Shown here: positions 8,211-13,609 of the stretch, one piece after another
Layout of the letters: every line of letters begins with the position of its first letter
How positions within the stretch are numbered: the first letter of the stretch is position 1
Source: Methanobrevibacter sp.
GTDB lineage: Archaea > Methanobacteriota > Methanobacteria > Methanobacteriales > Methanobacteriaceae
DNA length: 13,609 nt
NCBI GenBank assembly: GCA_016838945.1
Contig: JADLKP010000040.1
Span: 1 to 13,609, forward strand
Direction: 5' to 3'
The notes under the pieces: generated by a model
Told to the model about the DNA's origin: nothing
The model's database searches: none
Seen by the model: the letters and a program-made list of their open reading frames with translations, nothing else
Made by a program: the position numbers and the translations under genes

Positions 8211-8669
8211 TTATTCTATGAATGAAGCTAAATCTTCTTTGAATTCATCATGCTTAACTTCCTTGGAAGTGAGACCTAATGTTTTTAAAGGAGCTTTTCC
8301 CACATATTTTTCCATCTGTTCAAATGCACCTTCAAAACCGGTACTTCCCGCAGTCATAAAGAATTTTACATCATTGAATTTACCTTCATTCTGTTTAATG
8401 TATGAAATCATAGGATTTGCAGCTTTTCCAGCCCATAACGGAACACCTAAATAAACCAAATCATAATCAGCCACATCAAACTTTAAAGGTTCCAAATCAA
8501 TGATCTTTTCTGATAATGAATCCTTTCCACCACGTGCAAAACCAATTTTACCACTATAATTTACTTTTGATACGATTTCCTCAATATCTGCACCAGTTTC
8601 ACTAGCAATGGCTTCAGCCAATTTTTTTGTAACTTCTGTTCTTGAATAATAAGCAACTAAAATACTCAT
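8211..8669 (-). CDS. Flavodoxin-like protein
   Basis: Small (152-residue) FMN-binding electron-transfer protein or flavodoxin-like oxidoreductase. The N-terminal ILVAYYSRTEVTKKLAEAIA is the FMN phosphate loop: Ser9, Thr11 and Thr14 are kept, but the usual Gly-Asn between them is Glu-Val. YLGVPLWAGKAANPM supplies the aromatic residue that normally stacks on the flavin, and FFMTAGSTGFEG is the third flavin loop. The start is set at MSILVAYY because GGTGAT lies three bases upstream; the 8-residue upstream extension (MIMRIGDI) is that site read as protein. It is convergent with the ATP-grasp gene and 192 bp from ltrA, so probably transcribed alone. It could reduce a redox partner in anaerobic metabolism; no specific partner is visible. 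Confidence 0.88.
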   Translation of the reverse strand: MSILVAYYSRTEVTKKLAEAIASETGADIEEIVSKVNYSGKIGFARGGKDSLSEKIIDLEPLKFDVADYDLVYLGVPLWAGKAANPMISYIKQNEGKFNDVKFFMTAGSTGFEGAFEQMEKYVGKAPLKTLGLTSKEVKHDEFKEDLASFIE

Positions 8670-8672
8670 GAT

Positions 8673-8678
8673 ATCACC
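8673..8678 (-). promoter_or_regulatory. Ribosome-binding site deciding the flavodoxin start
   Basis: GGTGAT on the minus strand, three bases before ATG at 8669. It lies inside the longer reading frame that begins at 8693, which argues for the shorter protein. Confidence 0.7.
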
Positions 8679-8700
8679 AATTCTCATAATCAATATTTTA

Positions 8701-8803
8701 AAATTTAAGAATAATAGAAATTTAAAAATAATAGAAAATTTTCACAATAATTATCAATAATTTATAATACATTATCAATAATTTTAATACATTATCATAT
8801 AAC
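8701..8803. repeat. Two short tandem repeat blocks upstream of the flavodoxin gene
   Basis: A 17-bp unit AAATTTAAGAATAATAG (8701-8717) is repeated directly at 8718-8734 with one difference. Next to it ATTATCAATAATTTATAATAC (8750-8770) recurs at 8771-8790 with one base missing, and a third partial copy starts ATTATCATATAAC (8791-8803). This is the leader and promoter region of the flavodoxin gene on the minus strand; the AT-rich units include TATA-like strings. No gene is visible in the 192-bp spacer. Confidence 0.6.
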
Positions 8804-8861
8804 TTTAAATTTTCATATATTAATTATTAATTAAACGCCTATAAAACTTTTCTTAACCTGA

Positions 8862-9992
8862 TTAATAATTTCTTATGTTTTCATTTAAAAATTTTTGATG
8901 TATAGAGACCAAAATAGCCAAATTTCCACCTGTGATAATCAATACACCAATTAAAAACCCGTATAAATTATTTATAAACATTAAGATAACTAAAATACCC
9001 AAAAAGCTAATTGAAACCATTGAAAATATATTTTTTCTGCTTAAATCTACCGATTCAAAATAATACTCGCTATTGACCATAATGGAAAGATAGAAAACAA
9101 TCAAGGAAACAATCATCATCACACTTACTATCCAATGACTAATTTCACCTGAATGAATCAATTCCAATGCAACGGTTACCAAATTAATGCTTATGACAAT
9201 GAAATAATGACTAAACATAAGCCTTAAGCTTCTCTCTTCCCTATGGTGATTCATAAGATTATGAATTTGAACTACATAAGAACCAAACATTGAAATTATA
9301 ATAAAGAATATTATAATAGGAATGAAATTAAATTGACTTATGTCAAAGAAGTGTGTCATACCTACAATGGCTTCACCAAAAGTTATGATTGTCAATAATT
9401 CAAAGCGTTCAGCCAAATGAGGGAAACTTATGATGCTCTTATCAAAATTGCCTTTAAGGAAAAATGGCAAGAATGCTCCAACTAAAACTGCAACCACATC
9501 CATCCAAATGACAATTGAAGATAAATTTAAGTAGATGGCAATTAATGCTAAAATATAGATAAAGCAAACCACTGAAAGAATTGTTACTGAATTACCCGCT
9601 GCACATTGCAATGTTTTTTCTCTATAAACATGAAAGAGATACAATGACAAAACCGTTAGCAACATGATTAACATAGAAATGTTGAAAGGCAAATACATTA
9701 AAACCCAATTGGTGCTGATGGTATTTGCCATATAAATCACAGCAATCATATTTATACATGCAATCATGTATTCATACCATTTCCACTCACCATAGCGATT
9801 CACATAATTTGTAAAGTATAACCAAGCCTGCAGAATAACAAATGAAGTTATTATATATACAAAAAGAGCATTTGGATCAATTCCTCCATTAATAGGTTCA
9901 CTAATTAGTGAAGTCAGTCTTGAAATTGCATATACAAATATCAAATCATAAAACAGTTCTATTAATTCCACTTTTTTCTCTTTGACTGCCAT
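8862..9992 (-). CDS. LtrA-family (low temperature requirement A) membrane protein
   Basis: Polytopic membrane protein of 376 residues, with most of its length in hydrophobic helices (about ten segments by eye). It has the two LtrA signatures: VELIELFYDLIFVYAI at residues 8-23, and HLAERFELLTIITFGEAIVG at 192-211 with its conserved His, Glu and Arg. LtrA was named from a Listeria mutant unable to grow in the cold; the molecular function of the family is unknown. The start is supported by GTGAT three bases upstream and a TATA box about 30 bp upstream. It is divergent from the aldo/keto reductase gene and is the only membrane protein in the window. A transport role for the NRPS product would be speculation. 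Confidence 0.87.
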   Translation of the reverse strand: MAVKEKKVELIELFYDLIFVYAISRLTSLISEPINGGIDPNALFVYIITSFVILQAWLYFTNYVNRYGEWKWYEYMIACINMIAVIYMANTISTNWVLMYLPFNISMLIMLLTVLSLYLFHVYREKTLQCAAGNSVTILSVVCFIYILALIAIYLNLSSIVIWMDVVAVLVGAFLPFFLKGNFDKSIISFPHLAERFELLTIITFGEAIVGMTHFFDISQFNFIPIIIFFIIISMFGSYVVQIHNLMNHHREERSLRLMFSHYFIVISINLVTVALELIHSGEISHWIVSVMMIVSLIVFYLSIMVNSEYYFESVDLSRKNIFSMVSISFLGILVILMFINNLYGFLIGVLIITGGNLAILVSIHQKFLNENIRNY

Positions 9993-10018
9993 TTTATCAC
10001 GTCGACATTTAAAAATTG

Positions 10019-10030
10019 TTTATATAAAAC
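10019..10030 (-). promoter_or_regulatory. TATA box for the LtrA-family gene
   Basis: Minus-strand GTTTTATATAAA is a strong match to the archaeal TATA box. Its centre is about 32 bp before the ATG at 9992, which predicts a transcript start close to 10000 and a very short leader. The rest of the 163-bp divergent spacer is AT-only sequence with no other clear element; the promoter of the divergent aldo/keto reductase gene cannot be pinned down. Confidence 0.55.
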
Positions 10031-10144
10031 TTCAAAGTTTCTAAAAAAATTCTTTAAAAAAATACTTAATAGTGTTAATAAATAATAATATTAATAATAA
10101 ACATTAAAAAATTTTCTAAATTTAATTAAAAATTTTAAAAAAAA

Positions 10145-10149
10145 AGGTG
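10145..10149 (+). promoter_or_regulatory. Ribosome-binding site deciding the aldo/keto reductase start
   Basis: AGGTG lies six bases before ATG at 10156. The in-frame GTG at 10147 is part of this site and is not a likely start codon. Confidence 0.75.
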
Positions 10150-10155
10150 TTTTTT

Positions 10156-11181
10156 ATGAAATATACAAAATTAGGCAATTCAGATTTAAACATTAGCAGA
10201 ATATGTATGGGATGCATGGGATTCGGAGATCCGAATAATGGAATGCATTCATGGACACTTAATGAAGAGGAATCCCGAAAAATCATAAAAGCAGGAATAG
10301 ACAAGGGAATAAACTTCTTTGACACCGCAATCGGCTATCAGAATGGAACAAGCGAGCAGTATGTTGGAAGAGCGATTAAAGATTTTGCAGACAGGGAAGA
10401 TATGGTAATAGCAACCAAGTTCCTACCAAGAACTGAAGATGAAATCAAAAACAATGTTTCAGGACAGGAACATATCAAGAAAATGGTAGACACTAGTTTG
10501 AAAAATCTTGGCTTGACCTACATAGATTTATACATTTATCACATGTGGGACCATAACACCCCATTATATGACATTCTCGATGGATTAAACAGCATAGTCG
10601 AAGAGGGAAAGGTCAGATACATTGGCATTTCTAACTGTTTTGCATGGCAACTTGCAAAGGCAAATGCTCTTGCTGAAAAAGAGGGATTTGAAAAGTTCGT
10701 TTCAGTCCAAGGACATTACAATTTGATATTCCGTGAAGAGGAAAGGGAGATGATTCCTTACTGCGTGAGTGAAAACATTGGACTTACCCCTTATAGTTCA
10801 CTTGCTTCCGGAAGACTTTCAAAAATGCCTGATGAAAGTTCCAAAAGATTGGAGGAAGATTATTATGCAAATAAGAAGTATGAATCCACAGAAGAACAGG
10901 ATTCAATCATAATCAATAGGGTAATTGATCTTGCAAGAGAATATGATGTATCAATGAGCGAAATATCTCTTGCATGGCTGGAAACCAAAGTCGATTCTCC
11001 AATTATGGGCGCTACAAAGCTAAAGCATATTGAAACTGGGGTTAACTCTGTAGAACTTAAATTAAGTGAAGAGGATATCAGATATCTTGAGGAACCTTAC
11101 AAAGCTCATGATCTTGTTGGTGTTATGGCAGACAACAAGGCAAAGGCAAATGACAGCGAAAAGGTTTGGGTTAGAAAATAG
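10156..11181 (+). CDS. Aldo/keto reductase
   Basis: NADPH-dependent (alpha/beta)8-barrel oxidoreductase of 341 residues that should interconvert carbonyls and alcohols in the cytoplasm. The catalytic tetrad can be assigned: Asp56 (FFDTA), Tyr61, Lys88 (ATKF) and His129 (YIYHMWD). The N-terminal KYTKLGNSDLNISRICMGCM and the C-terminal cofactor region (GATKLKHIETGVNSV) are typical of the YajO/Tas-like branch of the superfamily. The start is the ATG preceded by AGGTG. It is divergent from ltrA and followed 92 bp later by the ArsC/Spx-like gene on the same strand. No substrate can be inferred. Confidence 0.93.
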   Translation: MKYTKLGNSDLNISRICMGCMGFGDPNNGMHSWTLNEEESRKIIKAGIDKGINFFDTAIGYQNGTSEQYVGRAIKDFADREDMVIATKFLPRTEDEIKNNVSGQEHIKKMVDTSLKNLGLTYIDLYIYHMWDHNTPLYDILDGLNSIVEEGKVRYIGISNCFAWQLAKANALAEKEGFEKFVSVQGHYNLIFREEEREMIPYCVSENIGLTPYSSLASGRLSKMPDESSKRLEEDYYANKKYESTEEQDSIIINRVIDLAREYDVSMSEISLAWLETKVDSPIMGATKLKHIETGVNSVELKLSEEDIRYLEEPYKAHDLVGVMADNKAKANDSEKVWVRK

Positions 11182-11182
11182 G

Positions 11183-11200
11183 AATAATTAAAAAATTATT
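11183..11200 (+). terminator. Weak A/T hairpin after the aldo/keto reductase gene
   Basis: AATAATT-AAAA-AATTATT forms a 7-bp stem directly after the TAG stop. It is all A/T and not followed by a T-run, so termination here is uncertain. The remaining spacer to 11273 is AT-rich and ends in the GAGGT site of the next gene. Confidence 0.25.
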
Positions 11201-11273
11201 GAAATAAATATGAAAAAATAAAAATAAAATAATTAATATACTATTATTAATAATTCATTTTAGAGGTTAAAAA

Positions 11274-11624
11274 ATGTTATTTATTTACTACCCACGATGC
11301 AGTACATGCCAAAAGGCAAAAAAATGGTTAGATGAAAATGGATTCGAATATGATGAACAACATATTGTTGAAGACACCCCTGATTATGATCAATTGAAGG
11401 CATTATATGAGAAAAGTGGACTACCTCTCAAGAGGTTCTTCAACACTAGCGGTAAACTTTACAGAGAGATGCAATTAAAAGATAAGTTGCCTGAAATGAG
11501 TGAAGAAGAACAATTGAAGATTTTATCTAGTGAAGGTATGCTTGTAAAACGTCCAATAATTGAGACTGAAACTACATGTCTTACTGGATTTAGAGAAAAA
11601 GAGTGGGAAGAGAAATTAAAATAA
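11274..11624 (+). CDS. ArsC/Spx-family thioredoxin-fold protein
   Basis: Cytoplasmic 116-residue member of the ArsC/Spx/YffB glutaredoxin-like family. The redox motif Cys9-Ser-Thr-Cys12 lies right after the first strand (LFIYYPRCSTC). The family's VKRPI segment and compact length are present. Members include arsenate reductases, the RNA-polymerase-binding regulator Spx, and many uncharacterised redox proteins. An archaeal host argues against a true Spx role, because Spx acts on the bacterial RNA polymerase alpha subunit. Arsenate reduction is possible, but no ars genes adjoin it. AGAGGT about six bases before ATG supports the start. Confidence 0.88.
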   Translation: MLFIYYPRCSTCQKAKKWLDENGFEYDEQHIVEDTPDYDQLKALYEKSGLPLKRFFNTSGKLYREMQLKDKLPEMSEEEQLKILSSEGMLVKRPIIETETTCLTGFREKEWEEKLK

Positions 11625-11660
11625 TCTAATTTCTCTACTTTTTTAATTTTTTTAACTTAT
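11609..11660 (+). terminator. Hairpin plus T-run terminator of the ArsC/Spx-like gene
   Basis: A perfect 10-bp stem, AGAGAAATTA (11609-11618) with TAATTTCTCT (11627-11636), encloses an 8-base loop that holds the TAA stop codon. It is followed after two bases by a six-T run (11639-11644) and a seven-T run (11647-11653), with more T-runs to 11695. This is the clearest terminator in the window. The 124-bp spacer is convergent with the PLP enzyme gene and holds no further gene. Confidence 0.8.
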
Positions 11661-11748
11661 TCTTTACAAATTATTTTTTTAATATTGATTTTTTTACAAA
11701 AAATTTTTAATATAAAAATTTTAAAACCATATTTTTAAATTCAAAAAA

Positions 11749-12945
11749 TTATTTGATTTTATATTTTTCAATTCCTATTTTTAATGCATTTAATCCTTCA
11801 AGCAACAATTCTTGTGGGCATGCAATATTCATTCTTAAGAAATCATCCCCATTTTCTCCAAATTGAACTCCTGGAGATAGGAATAAACCTGCCTTTTCTC
11901 TTAAGAATTCAGACAAATCATTTGAAAATCCATCTTCATGATCTCCCCTATTCAATTGACTGCAATCCAACCATAAAAGATATGTTGCATTGGCAGGAAC
12001 CAATCTTATTTCAGGAATTTCAGCTTTTAAGAATTCATCAACAATCATCTTATTACTGAATAAAATCTCTCTCAATTCATTCAGCCAATCTTCACTTTTA
12101 TAAGCTGCAATTGTAGCATCTATTGAAAATATGTTCGGATGATTGAAGTAATCAATAGCTAATTGTCTTTCTAATCTTTCATAAAGTTCCTTATTCCGAG
12201 TGAATACTGCAGAACTTTGGAGCCCTGCAATGTTGAATGTTTTGCTTGGTGAGATGCAAGTAAAGCTATTGTTTGAGAGTTTTTCATCCAAAGATGCAAA
12301 AGGAACATATTTCAAATTAGGATCAGTCAAATCACAATGGATTTCATCAGATACGACAATGACATTGTGCTTCTTTGCTAAAGCAGCTATCTTTTCAAGA
12401 ATTTCCCCATCCCAAATCTTTCCGATAGGATTATGCGGATTGCACAAAAGCATTAGCTTAGTCTTTGGATCTTTGAATTTCTCTTCCAAATCATCGAAAT
12501 CAATTGTATAAGCAGTTTTCACATCCTCTGATTTTGAATCATAAATCAATTGGTTTTCAACTACATCCCTATCATTATCCAATATCACATAAAAGAAAAC
12601 ATGATAAACTGGAGTTTGAATTAAGACATTGTCTCCTACATCGCTAAATGCACGGATGATACTTGCGATTGAAGGCATGACTCCTGTTGCAAATAGCAAT
12701 TCATCCTTTTGCATTCCAAGACCATATTTCTTCCACCAATTTATGTAAGAATCATAAACATCATCATTTACAAAGGAATATGCATAAACTCCATGCTTTG
12801 CTTTTCTATTTACTGATTCATAAATGAGTGGAGCTGCATAAAAATCCATATCTGCAACCCACATAGGATATTCGTCATCAAACAAATCCCATTTTAGTGA
12901 ATTGGTGTTTTTTCTATCGATTATTGAATCAAAGTTGTATTTCAT
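11749..12945 (-). CDS. MalY/PatB-type PLP-dependent C-S lyase/aminotransferase
   Basis: Fold-type I PLP enzyme of 398 residues in the MalY/PatB (cystathionine beta-lyase-like) branch, which cleaves C-S bonds of cystathionine or cysteine conjugates or acts as an aminotransferase. Seen: the N-terminal NTNSLKWD and MWVADMDF (residues 29-35) typical of this branch, CNPHNPIG (168-175), the PLP-ring Asp200 in VVSDEIHCDL, and SPSKTFN (232-238) with the Schiff-base Lys235. Full length for the family. The minus strand has AGGTT upstream of the ATG. It follows the nitroreductase on the same strand with an 81-bp AT-rich spacer, so co-transcription is possible but not obvious. It could serve methionine/cysteine metabolism; a role in making the NRPS building block is not supported. 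Confidence 0.9.
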   Translation of the reverse strand: MKYNFDSIIDRKNTNSLKWDLFDDEYPMWVADMDFYAAPLIYESVNRKAKHGVYAYSFVNDDVYDSYINWWKKYGLGMQKDELLFATGVMPSIASIIRAFSDVGDNVLIQTPVYHVFFYVILDNDRDVVENQLIYDSKSEDVKTAYTIDFDDLEEKFKDPKTKLMLLCNPHNPIGKIWDGEILEKIAALAKKHNVIVVSDEIHCDLTDPNLKYVPFASLDEKLSNNSFTCISPSKTFNIAGLQSSAVFTRNKELYERLERQLAIDYFNHPNIFSIDATIAAYKSEDWLNELREILFSNKMIVDEFLKAEIPEIRLVPANATYLLWLDCSQLNRGDHEDGFSNDLSEFLREKAGLFLSPGVQFGENGDDFLRMNIACPQELLLEGLNALKIGIEKYKIK

Positions 12946-13026
12946 AAGATAAACCTTTTTATTTCGTTAAATAACTAAAATAATAAAATAATTAAAATGT
13001 TTAATTAATTTAAATTGAATAAATAC

Positions 13027-13542
13027 TTAATAAGTTTCATAATGTATTCTGGACTCATCAAACTTATCCATAAACTTATTTTCCCAACCATCTGCAGGAT
13101 AACCAAGAGTGATTATGCAGAATGGTTTTAAATTCTCATCTTTTGGCAAGCCAACAATCTCTCCAATGGCATTCATTCTTTCCTCTTCAGGTGCGACACC
13201 ATTCCATAAACCACCTAAGCCAAGATTGACAGCTTCAAGAAGCATATTCTCTGCTGCTGCACTCATATCCTGTTGCCATACCAATTTATAGAAAGCCCTT
13301 TCAATGTTTGCAATCAAAAGAATGGCTACTGATGCATTGGTTACACGAGGTTTGATTTCACCAATCTTAGCAAGAACATCCTTATTCTTTATTATCAAAA
13401 ATTCCCAAGGTTCTGCACCTAATCTGCTTCCAGGTGCCTGCATGGCGGATTTTAGTATCTTTTCTATTTTTTCATCTTCAACTTCCTTATCTGCATACTC
13501 TCTTATGCTGCGTCTTGTTCTGATTACTTCCTCAAAATCCAT
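13027..13542 (-). CDS. Nitroreductase-family FMN oxidoreductase
   Basis: FMN-dependent NAD(P)H oxidoreductase of 171 residues, normally a homodimer in the cytoplasm that reduces nitro groups, quinones or flavins. Motifs: RTRRSIREY at residues 8-16 (FMN phosphate contact), APGSRLGAEPWEF (36-48), and D92-MSAAAENMLLEAVNLGLGG followed by WNG at 113-115. It lacks long insertions, as expected for the short class common in anaerobic archaea and clostridia. AGGTG five bases before the ATG fixes the start. The 67-bp upstream region to the window edge is AT-rich and should contain its promoter. The physiological substrate is unknown. Confidence 0.92.
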   Translation of the reverse strand: MDFEEVIRTRRSIREYADKEVEDEKIEKILKSAMQAPGSRLGAEPWEFLIIKNKDVLAKIGEIKPRVTNASVAILLIANIERAFYKLVWQQDMSAAAENMLLEAVNLGLGGLWNGVAPEEERMNAIGEIVGLPKDENLKPFCIITLGYPADGWENKFMDKFDESRIHYETY

Positions 13543-13609
13543 ATTAACACCTATATTTTTTTAATTGTATTTAATAATGATATAATTTTTAATAGTTTAA
13601 ATAATTTTT

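Noticed and set aside
8862..9992. LtrA-family protein as exporter of the NRPS product
   Set aside because: It is on the opposite strand with its own promoter, the family has no demonstrated transport of peptides, and a flavodoxin gene separates it from the locus.
11274..11624. Calling the ArsC/Spx-like gene Spx or arsC outright
   Set aside because: The CxxC motif and fold are shared by several functions, no arsenic genes are adjacent, and archaea lack the bacterial polymerase target of Spx.
12200..12511. Open frames opposite the PLP enzyme, nitroreductase, NRPS and flavodoxin genes
   Set aside because: They lie entirely within well-supported genes on the other strand, show no family motif, and have no upstream ribosome-binding site.

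Overview
The window is about 13.6 kb of very AT-rich DNA from what looks like a methanogenic archaeon of the Methanobacteriales, most likely Methanobrevibacter or a close relative. The evidence is archaeal-style start regions (AGGTG, GGTGAT or GAGGT a few bases before ATG), TATA-type promoter elements, T-run terminators, AT-only spacers and overall protein character. No rRNA, tRNA or housekeeping marker fixes the genus, so this is an inference; a low-GC Firmicute is the main alternative.

Left part (1-8163, + strand): a small, apparently uncharacterised peptide-biosynthesis locus. A 1722-residue nonribosomal peptide synthetase has the order C-A-T-E-TE. It is followed by two tandem paralogous ATP-grasp carboxylate-amine ligases of the L-amino-acid-ligase type. 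The likely logic is that the NRPS activates a branched-chain or other hydrophobic amino acid, epimerises it to the D form and releases it through a thioesterase, and an ATP-grasp ligase then joins a carboxylate to an amine. Three oddities stand out: the thioesterase nucleophile is Cys instead of Ser; a block of 15-bp tandem repeats is inserted in the adenylation domain; and the second ATP-grasp gene is interrupted by one in-frame TGA where its paralogue has Gly. No phosphopantetheinyl transferase, MbtH protein, dedicated exporter or regulator is visible, so these must lie elsewhere if needed.

Right part (8211-13542): mostly small redox or accessory enzymes. They are a flavodoxin-like protein (-), an LtrA-family membrane protein (-), an aldo/keto reductase (+), an ArsC/Spx-like thioredoxin-fold protein (+), a MalY/PatB-type PLP enzyme (-) and a nitroreductase (-). 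The mixed strands and 80-190 bp AT-rich spacers suggest mostly single-gene transcription units. Nothing in the sequence ties them to the NRPS except position.

There is no gene-free stretch longer than 300 bp. Several spacers hold short tandem or direct repeats, and a clear hairpin plus T-run terminator follows the ArsC/Spx-like gene.
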